The translations under genes were made by a program, and so were the position numbers. From PVC group bacterium (GTDB lineage Bacteria > Verrucomicrobiota > Kiritimatiellia > SS1-B-03-39 > UBA6053): a stretch of 5,646 nucleotides of DNA. The DNA is taken from assembly GCA_003565035.1 (NCBI GenBank), contig PXDP01000247.1:1-5646 (forward strand), written 5' to 3'. Below are positions 1 through 5,479 of the stretch, in pieces. The notes beneath the pieces were generated by a model. The model was not told the DNA's origin, ran no database searches, and saw nothing but the letters and a program-made list of their open reading frames with translations. Positions within the stretch are counted from its first letter, which is position 1; each line of letters begins with the position of its first letter.

Positions 1-15
1 CAAACTCTCCATAAT
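1..15 (-). rRNA. rrs: 16S ribosomal RNA, 5' tip only (partial)
   Basis: Read on the minus strand, the first bases of the window give TTATGGAGAGTTTG. The end of this matches the conserved AGAGTTTG at E. coli positions 8-15 of 16S rRNA, the start of the universal 27F primer site. Counting back places the mature 5' end near position 15, give or take a few bases. The rest of the gene lies outside the window. The identification is supported by what lies upstream: a boxA-like element at the expected place and two strong promoters with A-rich upstream tracts and GC-rich discriminators. Confidence 0.85.
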
Positions 16-186
16 AAATTATAGAAAAATTTGCCTGCTCCATTTACGTTGGAGCCTCAAATTCATCAATTGGGTTCGCACAAGCTTTACAAATCACATC
101 ATTTCTAAATCGAAATAATTTGTTGTCTTGTTGAATTGTCAAAGAACTCTGGAGACATCTTCTTTCGAAGCGCTCCGAAAATCGGG
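16..186 (-). ncRNA. 16S rRNA leader (5' external spacer of the rrn transcript)
   Basis: This is the stretch between the predicted P2 transcription start (near 186) and the mature 16S start. It is AT-rich near the 16S. It contains a boxA-like element at 136-147 and a small hairpin with a perfect 6-bp stem (37-42 paired with 50-55, 7-nt loop). In known rRNA operons the leader binds the Nus antitermination complex and is cut away by RNases during 16S maturation. No open reading frame here looks real; the plus-strand ORF starting near 128 is a shadow. Confidence 0.7.
136..147 (-). promoter_or_regulatory. boxA-like rRNA antitermination element
   Basis: The minus strand reads GTTCTTTGACAA. This matches the boxA pattern of rRNA leaders (E. 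coli TGCTCTTTAACAA) at nearly every position. The following bases, TTCAACAAGACAAC, also resemble the E. coli leader after boxA. It lies about 120 nt before the mature 16S start and downstream of P2, as expected for NusB/NusE binding on nascent RNA. The assignment rests on motif and position only. Confidence 0.7.
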
Positions 187-192
187 CCCGCC

Positions 193-245
193 TTTATACC
201 CCGTTTTGCGCTCAAGAGTCAATAGGTTTTTTTACCTTTTTTTGA
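193..245 (-). promoter_or_regulatory. rRNA promoter P2 with A-tract UP element
   Basis: On the minus strand a -35 box TTGACT (217-222) and a -10 box TATAAA (193-198) are separated by 18 nt. Immediately upstream of the -35 are two runs of seven A residues (about 223-245), the form of an UP element bound by the RNA polymerase alpha C-terminal domain. Downstream of the -10 is a GC-rich discriminator, GGCGGGCCCG, typical of stringently controlled rRNA promoters. Transcription would start near 186 and run into the 16S gene. Confidence 0.75.
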
Positions 246-351
246 CTCCGCATCGCGGGCCTCGTCTCAGCCTCTTTCGGTTGGACGTCTGGCGGCTTCT
301 CTGCCGTGGCCGGATCTCCCGGCGCGCACTGCGGCGCTTGGTTTAACACAG

Positions 352-367
352 GTCAGGGTCTCCTGAC
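352..367. other. Small perfect hairpin between rRNA promoters P1 and P2
   Basis: GTCAGG and CCTGAC form a 6-bp stem around a 4-nt loop. It would sit at the very 5' end of a P1 transcript, about 5 nt after the predicted start. No U run follows, so it is not a standard terminator. It could stabilise the 5' end of the RNA; no function is demonstrated. Confidence 0.35.
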
Positions 368-377
368 GGGACGGCGG

Positions 378-405
378 GTTATATGCATTTTCTTCCCCCC
401 GTCAA
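378..405 (-). promoter_or_regulatory. rRNA promoter P1 (upstream tandem promoter)
   Basis: The minus strand has TTGACG (400-405) and TATAAC (378-383) separated by 16 nt; each box is 5 of 6 to the sigma-70 consensus. The bases upstream of the -35 (about 406-440) are A/G-rich with A runs and could act as an UP element. The discriminator is GC-rich (CCGCCGTCCC). It lies about 183 bp upstream of P2 in the same orientation. This tandem layout is common for bacterial rRNA operons. Confidence 0.55.
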
Positions 406-449
406 CACCTCTTTCATTCTTTTTTCATATTCCTTTTTCCCCTCCCGAA

Positions 450-600
450 CCCTCCCCAACCCTTCGTCTCCCTTACCCACGTCCAACCCGCAACTTAGAC
501 CCATTTTTTACCAAGCCACACCACTTTGCCTCACAGCACCCGCCTGCAGCGACTGTGTCGCAGACACTGCGGGCAGGTCGGTGTTCATCGGTGTCATCGG
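450..600. other. Pyrimidine-rich gene-free spacer
   Basis: Between promoter P1 and repeat block A the plus strand is dominated by C and T runs. Apart from the inverted-repeat element at 528-577 and a tandem 'catcggtg' motif near 584-601, I see no gene, tRNA or clear promoter. The long plus-strand ORFs crossing it are open because the composition lacks stops, not because of coding constraint. Confidence 0.5.
528..577. repeat. Inverted-repeat element upstream of repeat block A
   Basis: This stretch holds overlapping hairpins: GCGAC/GTCGC around a 3-nt loop (549-561), GTGTC/GACAC around 3 nt (555-567), and an outer CCTGC/GCAGG pair (543-547 with 573-577). It begins with GCCTCACAGCACCCG, which recurs with one change at 905-919 on the other side of repeat block A. 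The look is that of a non-coding REP-like palindromic unit. No protein reading on either strand is convincing. Confidence 0.4.
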
Positions 601-950
601 TGGCTCCCCTTCTTCTCCCCCATCCGTTGTCCGGCGCAGCTATCCGTTGGTTTCCCCTCTTCCCCATCCCCATCCGTTGTCCGGCGCAGCTATCCGTTGG
701 ACATCCCCTCTTCCCCATCCCCATCCGTTGTCCGGCGTAGTCATCCGTTGGACATCTCCCCTCTTCCCATTCGCGGGACGGCTCTGCCATTCGCGGTGTA
801 CCTTCTTCTATCCGTGGTCCGGCAAGTCTATCAGTGGTTTCCTTTCTTCTTCACCATCCGTTGTCCGGCGTAGCCATCCGTTGGACATCCCCTCTTCCAC
901 CGATGCCTCACAGCATCCGAGTCAATTCGCGTCCATCCGTGGTTTCTTTT
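601..950. repeat. Repeat block A, about 50-bp units built on 'catccgttg'
   Basis: Units begin at 621, 671, 722 and 855, with a degenerate one at 809. A full unit reads 'catccgttgt ccggcgyag', then a second 'yatccgttgg', then a pyrimidine tail such as 'cccctcttccccat'. The first three units are spaced 50 and 51 bp. Unit three continues into a distinct 'attcgcgggacggctctgcc' segment (769-788). Positions 722-808 match 2444-2530 in block B with 83 of 87 bases identical and no gaps. The block is flanked by near-identical 'gcctcacagca' motifs at 528 and 905. It has no unique spacers, so it is not CRISPR. Translated ORFs here only repeat the unit. Confidence 0.85.
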
Positions 951-955
951 CGGCC

Positions 956-1141
956 TTAGAACGTAAACACCAAGTCCTCCATATCCCGCAGGCGTTTGGC
1001 CTCGCCTTCGCAGGTCGTTGATCGCCGCGACCCGCCCTGATCCAACTGGTTAGGCCCGACCGAATAAACCGTGCGCACCTCCTTCAGTCCCCGATCATGT
1101 TGGGTCGGATTCTCCGGCTGATAGGATAAAATAACAGAACC
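956..1141 (-). pseudogene. Remnant of a protein with a pilin-like C-terminal tail
   Basis: The minus strand is open for 61 codons from just after a TAG (1142-1144) to a TAA (956-958), with no usable start near its beginning. The translation is protein-like: QPENPTQHDRGLKEV at about residues 8-22, then VYSVGPNQLDQGG at about 25-37, and the end RLRDMEDLVFTF. The 'YSVGPN..D.GG ... D.(D/E)(I/L)VF' ending recalls the C-terminal tails of type II secretion/type IV pilin-like proteins of PVC and related bacteria, which often end in 'DDIVF'. I infer that the 3' end of such a gene survived while its 5' part was lost at the direct repeat beginning at 1137. The family assignment is tentative; the truncation is clear. 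Confidence 0.45.
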
Positions 1142-1162
1142 CTAACGAAATGACGAACGCAA
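1137..1162. repeat. Left imperfect direct repeat flanking the accessory module
   Basis: This 26-bp sequence, starting gaaccctaacgaaatgac, recurs in the same orientation at 5480-5505 with 24 of 26 bases identical (differences at the ninth and nineteenth positions). It lies where the pilin-like remnant is cut off on one side and 56 bp before the vapBC promoter on the other. It may mark the left edge of an inserted unit, or it may be an ordinary dispersed repeat. Confidence 0.65.
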
Positions 1163-1217
1163 GGATATACAGATTCATTAAATACGTAGCCCATCTGCAA
1201 CAAGAGTTTTTCCGGCA

Positions 1218-1252
1218 TTGACAAAATTTCAAAACGTATCTACAGTATATAC
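1218..1252 (+). promoter_or_regulatory. vapBC promoter, possibly leaderless, with palindromic operator
   Basis: A perfect -35 box TTGACA (1218-1223) is followed 17 nt later by TACAGT (1241-1246), 4 of 6 to the -10 consensus. Transcription would then start within a base or two of the ATG at 1253, giving a leaderless mRNA; no Shine-Dalgarno sequence is visible before the ATG. An 8-bp perfect palindrome, GTATATAC (1245-1252), overlaps the -10 and the start point. It is a good candidate operator for autorepression by the VapB-VapC complex, which is the known mode for this family. Confidence 0.55.
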
Positions 1253-1477
1253 ATGATTGCAAAAGTCTTTAAGTCTGGAAATTCCCTGGCTCTGCGGCTT
1301 CCGCGCGAACTGCGACCAGTGGAAGGAGTAATGAATATCGAGCCCCGTGGGGAACGCTGGATTGTCACTCCGGCCAAACCGCGGAAATGGCCGACGAATT
1401 TTTTCGAAGAGATTCGTATCGAGGATGATGCGTTTTGCCGCCCCGAACAGGGAGAGCACCGGGAGTTCACTCTGTGA
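1253..1477 (+). CDS. vapB: VapB-type antitoxin, AbrB/MazE/SpoVT fold
   Basis: This 74-aa protein is the antitoxin of a type II toxin-antitoxin pair. Residues 2-20 (IAKVFKSGNSLALRLPREL) are the signature of the swapped-hairpin AbrB-like DNA-binding domain found in VapB and MazE antitoxins. The C-terminal part, from about residue 45, has the aromatic and acidic 'W..NFFEEIRIEDDAF' pattern expected for the flexible tail that wraps around VapC and blocks its active site. The length is normal for the family. The stop overlaps the start of the toxin gene by 4 bp (GTGA), indicating translational coupling. Expression is probably autoregulated through the palindrome at 1245-1252. The ATG is chosen because it begins the conserved motif with no in-frame alternative nearby. 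Confidence is high for the family; the exact VapB subfamily is not resolved. Confidence 0.9.
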   Translation: MIAKVFKSGNSLALRLPRELRPVEGVMNIEPRGERWIVTPAKPRKWPTNFFEEIRIEDDAFCRPEQGEHREFTL

Positions 1478-1875
1478 CGCACTTGCTGGATACCGACACC
1501 TGCATCGCCCTGCTGCGCGGGGTCCCCGGGGTGCTTGAAATTGCCGCCCGTAAAGTACCGGATGATCTGGCCCTTTCTTCCATCACCCGCTATGAACTCC
1601 TGTTCGGGGCCGCCCGCTGCCCGGAAGCCCGGCGGGAAATCGAAACCGTCAAAGTTAACCGTTTCCTGGAAACTCTCCATGAAATTCCTTTTGATTCCGA
1701 AGCGGCGGATCTCGCCGCACGTCTCCGCGCCGGGCTCGAAGCCAAAGGCAGCCCCATCGGCCCTATGGACCTCCTCATCGCCGCCACCGCCCGTGCCAAC
1801 CACCTCATCCTCGTCTCTGGAAATCAGAAGGAATTCAAGCGCATTCCAAAACTTAAACTCGAATCCTGGATGTAA
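1474..1875 (+). CDS. vapC: VapC-type toxin, PIN-domain ribonuclease
   Basis: This is a PIN-domain endoribonuclease of 133 aa, the toxin partner of the preceding antitoxin. VapC enzymes cut RNA, typically tRNA or the 23S sarcin-ricin loop, in a Mg2+-dependent way; the target of this one cannot be told. The PIN acidic residues are present: D6 in LLDTDTC, E41 in ITRYELLFGA, and D99 in IGPMDLLIAATA. The family's usual closing region follows as LILVSGNQKEF (111-121), and the protein ends at the normal length. I chose the GTG at 1474 because it overlaps the vapB stop by 4 bp, has GGGAG (1461-1465) 8 nt upstream, and starts right before the conserved first beta strand. An in-frame ATG at 1435 would add 13 non-conserved residues. 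The toxin looks intact and probably active. Confidence 0.9.
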   Translation: MTHLLDTDTCIALLRGVPGVLEIAARKVPDDLALSSITRYELLFGAARCPEARREIETVKVNRFLETLHEIPFDSEAADLAARLRAGLEAKGSPIGPMDLLIAATARANHLILVSGNQKEFKRIPKLKLESWM

Positions 1876-1919
1876 AATGAATGACATGGGAATTTCCTCG
1901 ACTTGACGAACCTCGTGTG

Positions 1920-1936
1920 CTCGCCGCACGGGCGAG
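1920..1936. other. Hairpin downstream of vapC
   Basis: CTCGCC (1920-1925) and GGCGAG (1931-1936) form a perfect 6-bp GC-rich stem with a 5-nt loop, 45 bp after the vapC stop. No T run follows on the plus strand, so intrinsic termination would be weak. It lies between the convergent vapBC operon and the decayed kinase gene. Confidence 0.35.
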
Positions 1937-1970
1937 GGCCACTCCCAGCTACTTCGTGACCAGACGGATT

Positions 1971-2362
1971 TGTGTTTAAATAATCGTACGCCGGTGCCAG
2001 TTCCCAATCACCCAGTTAAACAACACCCGGTCAAAAAACCGGGCCAGTTGCAGAGTTGGAATACTGCTGAACTCACAGACCACCCGCACCAGGGTTTCCA
2101 GGTTGCCCAAATATTTCCACGAAAAGGGAACCTCCAGCAACTGCCAGCCATCCTTCACCCGCAAGCGCGTCTGATGGGTCGGTCCCTGACGGTCGAAGCG
2201 TTCGATCCAGAACACCGCATGTCCGTCGCGGCTGCGGACAAGCCCGCAGCGGGGAACATCGATACAGGCTTCCGCCGCCGCTTCCCGATACGCCGGAGAG
2301 CTCGACTTCAAAATATAACGCCCCCGCTCTGTCACCATGCGGAACTGACCCTGTTTACGTTT
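1971..2362 (-). pseudogene. Decayed HipA/HipT-type kinase, truncated and frameshifted
   Basis: The minus strand encodes recognisable blocks of a HipA-family serine/threonine kinase: GRYILKSSSP (ATP-binding strand region), then DVPRCGLVRSRDG, then FWIERFDRQG (the conserved 'RFDR'), and LARFFDRVLFNWVIGN near the end. The frame then breaks. After VIGN, the reading moves by one base and continues as LAPAYDYLNT (1971-2000), the HipA 'LAPAYDLLNT' motif. In intact relatives about 15-20 residues with the catalytic 'GN.D.H.KN' loop lie between these motifs, so an internal deletion not divisible by three removed the active site. The upstream end is also lost: the frame meets TGA (2363-2365) exactly where repeat block B starts. 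The blocks look closer to HipT-like short kinases, but HipA or YjjJ/HipH relatives are possible. It cannot encode an active kinase. Confidence 0.75.
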
Positions 2363-2363
2363 T

Positions 2364-2545
2364 CATCCGTTGGATATCCCTCTTCCCCATACCCATCCGT
2401 TGTCCGGCGTTAGCCATCCGTTGGTTCCCCTCTTCCCCATCCCCATCCGTTGTCCGGCGTAGCCATCCGTTGGACATCTCCCCTCTTCCCATTCGCGGGA
2501 CGGCTCTGCCATTCGCGGGGCACCTCCTTCTATCCGTTGTGACGC
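2364..2545. repeat. Repeat block B, second copy of the 'catccgttg' repeats
   Basis: Units with 'catccgttgtccggcg' start near 2394 and 2444, preceded by a partial unit at 2364. Positions 2444-2530 match 722-808 in block A at 83 of 87 bases, including the 'attcgcgggacggctctgcc' segment, and the match ends in the same 'tatccgt'. The copy lies between two broken genes on the minus strand: the kinase remnant ends at its left edge and the winged-helix remnant at its right. This suggests that its arrival, or recombination through it, accompanied the gene loss. Confidence 0.85.
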
Positions 2546-2549
2546 AAGG

Positions 2550-2566
2550 CGGCGGTATTTCCGCCG
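2550..2566 (-). terminator. GC hairpin downstream of the TOTE gene (weak terminator candidate)
   Basis: CGGCGG (2550-2555) and CCGCCG (2561-2566) form a perfect 6-bp stem around a 5-nt loop. On the minus strand it lies about 105 nt after the TOTE gene stop and just after the winged-helix remnant. The bases after it on that strand (CCTTGCGTC) are not a U run, so it may only protect the RNA 3' end. It abuts the edge of repeat block B. Confidence 0.3.
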
Positions 2567-2573
2567 AATGCTT

Positions 2574-2666
2574 TCACAATTTCCGCGCATAAACTCCCCG
2601 TTTGATGCGAATCAGTTCACCGGCGTTGATCAGATCCTCCAGTTTACTGTATATAATATTCAGGAA
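2574..2666 (-). pseudogene. Winged-helix antitoxin-like remnant
   Basis: The minus strand encodes about 30 residues with the pattern of a winged helix: YSKLEDLINAGELIRIKRG, then VYARKL and a TGA. The 'L..L...G.L.R...GVY' pattern is the recognition helix and wing of AbiEi/DUF6088-type antitoxin HTH domains, and also of the wHTH in YjjJ/HipH-type kinases. There is no usable start: the frame runs back out of phase into the 3' end of the TOTE gene without ATG, GTG or TTG. The residues after the stop (KHSAEIPPP) loosely resemble what follows in DUF6088 proteins, so the TGA may be a nonsense mutation. With the kinase remnant beyond block B it may be the head of one former toxin-antitoxin unit. The family call is moderate. 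Confidence 0.45.
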
Positions 2667-2670
2667 ACCA

Positions 2671-5469
2671 TCAACAAGACCCGGTACCCCTTCTCCCCAC
2701 CGCCCGCAAAATGCGATCCAGCACCGTATCCAGGTGCGTCGTCAGATCGCCGGCCAGAAACCTAAGCACCCAGAAGCCCTTTTCCTGAAGCAAACTGTCT
2801 TTTTCCCGGTCCCGGCGGTACGCCTCCAGATCCCTGAAATGCGCGGCGCCATCCAGTTCAATCACCAGTCTGGAACCCCGGTCCATAAAATCCACTTCCA
2901 TCATCGCCTGTCCGCGAAACGGAATCGGCAGTTTTTCGTTCATCTGAAATCGGCCCGCCGTCTCTGGCAGACTTTCCAGCCGCCGCCAGAGAAACAGTTC
3001 CGACGCACTTCTTGCCCGCTCTTCCCCCACAAGCGCCGCCGAAACCTCCTCGTAACTCGCGTCCACAAACAGTTTCGCCAGCGGAACATCCACACCATCA
3101 CGCACCAAACGACGCACACTGTTCGCATGATCCCGTTTCCATTCCGGATTCACCGGCAAAGGCACATCGGTTGGCCATCCCGGAATCGCACTCGCCGGAA
3201 TCAGAACCGTGTACCCAAGCTTCTCGTACACCTTGCAGCGCCGATCAAACATCCTGGAGAACACCGGATGATTCACATCCGCATAGTCGTACACCCGCAC
3301 CCGGTGTTTACCGTCCGCCTGACGATGCAGCCGCCCCACATACTGCGCCAGAATTCCTTTCCACGAAACCGGCATCGTCAAAAACAACGCATCCAGCACC
3401 GGATCATCAAACCCTTCCCCCACAAATTTCCCCGTAGCCAGCACCACCCGTTTCTCACCTTCTTCGCCCGATTTTCGCGCCCCCAACGCAACATCCAACT
3501 CCTTACGGCTTAATCCTCCCTGTAGAATCGTGAGCTGCACGCCCTTCTCCCGCAAAGCTTCCGCCAGAATATTCAAATGCTCAACCCGCTCCGTCAGAAC
3601 CAAGGGATGTTCCTTTGCCTCCAGGGCGCTCATCACATCCGCGACAATTATTTGGTTGCGGGACGCCTCCAAGGTCAGTTCCTGCATCCAGGCCGTAAAA
3701 TTCTGCCGAACATTCTCAGAATCCTCGATCATGGATGTAAACCCCGTCGGCCTCACAATCACCTGCTTTGATAAAGCCTGCGTCCCGGCGTGCTCACGGG
3801 CCTCCACCCGGTGACGCACCGGACCGCACTGCATAAAGATGATCGGATGATGCCCATCTTTCCTTGTTACCGTCGCCGATAATCCAAGCACATACTTGGC
3901 CTTTGCACGGCGCAGGCCCAATTCAAAACTCCGGGCCGAAACATGATGGCACTCATCCACAATAATCTGCCCGTACTCCGCAATCCGGTCATCCACATTC
4001 CCCTTGCGAACCAGGCTGGGCAGCAAAGCAACATCCACCCTGCCCTTTAACTTTCTTCTGCCTCCGCCCAAGCGCCCGATTTCATCCTCCTGCATTGTGA
4101 GAAACGTGGTCAAACGCTCCACCCACTGCTCCATCAACTGTTTTCGATGCACAAGAATCAGGGTATTCACCCCCCGTTCCGCAATCATGGCCGCCGCCAG
4201 AACCGTTTTCCCAAACGCCGTGGTCGCGGCGAGTACGCCGGTATCATGCTTTAAAAGAGATTCCATCGCCTTTAGCTGATCTTCCCGTAATTCGCCTTTG
4301 AACTGAACCTGAATCGGCACCCCCTGATACCGGGTGTCTTTGGTTTTACGCCGGATTCCGTAATGCTTGAGCAGCTTTTTTACATCCTCCAGGCATCCCC
4401 GGGGCAAAGCAAAGTGATCCGGATACTCCTCCGCACAGGCAATGATCCGTGGAAGTTGATAGGTCGGCAGTCGCATTGCCTGGGCTTTATAAAACTCGGG
4501 ATTCTGAAAGGCTGCCAAACGCAAAAGACGATTCCGAAGCGATGGTGTGAGTTCTGATTTATCCAGGTAAATCTGATCTCCGAGCGTTAACGAAACCTTT
4601 TCGGGTATCGTTCCCTCCAAAAGGGTGGGCGGCAGACGTGAAGGCCTCAAACGCCAAGGTTCATCCGTCCCTTCTTCCTCTGGAACCGCCCGAACACCCA
4701 GAATGCGCCCGTTGGCCTGAGAAGTTTCAACCAATCCTTTCACTTCCGCAGGTGTCATCTTTTGCAGCGAAGAAAGAAAAGCCCAAGGATCCGGCCACGG
4801 CTCAAAATTCTCCTGCAAAAACAAAGTATTCCCGCGCTGACGCGCCTCGTACTGAAGCGGCAACGCGATCAAATTTCCAAACCCGCCCGACGGCAGGGTG
4901 TCCTGATTCGGGAACATACGATCATACGAATCAAAACCAAGCTCCGGACGACGTTCCATCGTCTCCGTCAACAACATAGCCCCCAGTTTCCGGGCCAAGA
5001 TTGCCGGCAAAGGCTCCGTAAAAAACACCCACAAATGCCCCCCATTACCGGAACGGGACCGTTCCAGAGCCACGGGCACGTTCAGCCGCTCACACGTCTC
5101 CAGCAAGGCCTTGGCATCCGACTGCCAGTCCGCCTTGTCCAAATCCACTGCCAAAAACCGACAGGTTTCATCCAGCAGCATGGGATACACCCCCATCACA
5201 AAGGGCTTCCCCGTCTCATCCTTTCCCGTCAAATGCTGACGAATCACCGATGCATCCACCACCACAAACGCGCGGTTCGGGCACGCCGCACACTTGATAC
5301 GCGGCTTCTCACAAATGCCGACTACCCACTCATTCCCACAAGCCGGAGCGTATCCACTCCGCCCCGTTTTGCGGTTCTCGAAACGCCGGGCGAACACGTC
5401 CTCTCTCCCTCGGAATAACGAGAGAAACAACGCAACTTTCTCATCAGGTGTGGACTGATTTGTGATCAC
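2671..5469 (-). CDS. TOTE-type conflict protein: primase-like domain, SF2 helicase, DUF559 nuclease
   Basis: This 932-aa protein joins three nucleic-acid enzymes. Residues 1-240 resemble the archaeo-eukaryotic primase domain of TOTE conflict systems: a Cys cluster (C44, C53, C60, C63) probably binding zinc, the metal-binding FLAVDLDK (D109, D111), and SRSGNGGHLW with H145. A linker region (245-395) includes a conserved-looking PTYQLPRII segment. Residues 390-745 form a superfamily II helicase: REDQLKAM, Walker A TTAFGKT (416-422, K421), Walker B DECH (505-508), SAT (531-533), ATGKFVGEGFDD (678-689) and QYVGRLHR (709-716). Residues 820-925 are a DUF559/Vsr-like PD-(D/E)XK nuclease: MEVDF (D860), VIELDG (E871, D873), H877 and the helix YRRDREKDSLLQEKGFWVLRF. 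All key residues are present, so it looks active. The start is GTG, because TGA lies two codons upstream; no strong ribosome-binding site is seen. It follows the LUD gene by 48 bp. A role in defence against foreign DNA is inferred from the family. Confidence 0.88.
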   Translation of the reverse strand: MITNQSTPDEKVALFLSLFRGREDVFARRFENRKTGRSGYAPACGNEWVVGICEKPRIKCAACPNRAFVVVDASVIRQHLTGKDETGKPFVMGVYPMLLDETCRFLAVDLDKADWQSDAKALLETCERLNVPVALERSRSGNGGHLWVFFTEPLPAILARKLGAMLLTETMERRPELGFDSYDRMFPNQDTLPSGGFGNLIALPLQYEARQRGNTLFLQENFEPWPDPWAFLSSLQKMTPAEVKGLVETSQANGRILGVRAVPEEEGTDEPWRLRPSRLPPTLLEGTIPEKVSLTLGDQIYLDKSELTPSLRNRLLRLAAFQNPEFYKAQAMRLPTYQLPRIIACAEEYPDHFALPRGCLEDVKKLLKHYGIRRKTKDTRYQGVPIQVQFKGELREDQLKAMESLLKHDTGVLAATTAFGKTVLAAAMIAERGVNTLILVHRKQLMEQWVERLTTFLTMQEDEIGRLGGGRRKLKGRVDVALLPSLVRKGNVDDRIAEYGQIIVDECHHVSARSFELGLRRAKAKYVLGLSATVTRKDGHHPIIFMQCGPVRHRVEAREHAGTQALSKQVIVRPTGFTSMIEDSENVRQNFTAWMQELTLEASRNQIIVADVMSALEAKEHPLVLTERVEHLNILAEALREKGVQLTILQGGLSRKELDVALGARKSGEEGEKRVVLATGKFVGEGFDDPVLDALFLTMPVSWKGILAQYVGRLHRQADGKHRVRVYDYADVNHPVFSRMFDRRCKVYEKLGYTVLIPASAIPGWPTDVPLPVNPEWKRDHANSVRRLVRDGVDVPLAKLFVDASYEEVSAALVGEERARSASELFLWRRLESLPETAGRFQMNEKLPIPFRGQAMMEVDFMDRGSRLVIELDGAAHFRDLEAYRRDREKDSLLQEKGFWVLRFLAGDLTTHLDTVLDRILRAVGRRGTGSC

Positions 5470-5470
5470 A
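5461..5470. promoter_or_regulatory. Perfect palindrome over the TOTE start codon
   Basis: TGTGATCACA is a perfect 10-bp palindrome whose bases 5467-5469 are the GTG start codon read on the minus strand. It could be a protein-binding site controlling expression, or a small RNA hairpin hiding the start. It may also be chance, since the sequence is short. Confidence 0.3.
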
Positions 5471-5479
5471 GCTCAAAAC

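Noticed and set aside
641..760. G-quadruplex potential on the minus strand of the repeat units (GGGGATGGGGAAGAGGGG)
   Set aside because: Each unit supplies only three clear G tracts, with the fourth many bases away, so the standard four-tract pattern is not met.
601..900. CRISPR-like array
   Set aside because: The spacing of about 50 bp is suggestive, but the whole unit repeats, including the would-be spacer. Spacings become irregular (87 and 46 bp), and there are no cas genes.
383..1021. Long plus-strand ORFs (383-1021, 306-740, 526-873) and a minus-strand ORF (473-790) through block A
   Set aside because: The translations are low-complexity repeats such as 'SVVRRSYPL' produced by the DNA repeat. 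Several frames and both strands stay open over the same DNA, and none has a ribosome-binding site or family motif.
1435..1473. ATG start at 1435 for vapC
   Set aside because: It would add 13 residues with no similarity to PIN proteins and a 43-bp overlap with vapB. The GTG at 1474 has a good GGGAG at 8 nt and the typical 4-bp overlap.
1240..2007. Minus-strand ORF of 255 aa opposite vapBC
   Set aside because: It lies antisense to two clearly recognised genes, has no family pattern of its own, and its openness follows from the GC-rich codon use of vapC.
2645..2660. Possible operator TGTATATAAT similar to the vapBC palindrome
   Set aside because: It shares only a short AT-rich core with 1241-1252, lies inside the winged-helix remnant's coding stretch, and is not symmetric.
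2602..3513. Plus-strand ORF of 303 aa opposite the TOTE gene
   Set aside because: It is the mirror of the helicase and nuclease coding sequence, rich in H, P and R without domain features. The other plus-strand ORFs between 3012 and 5418 are rejected for the same reason.
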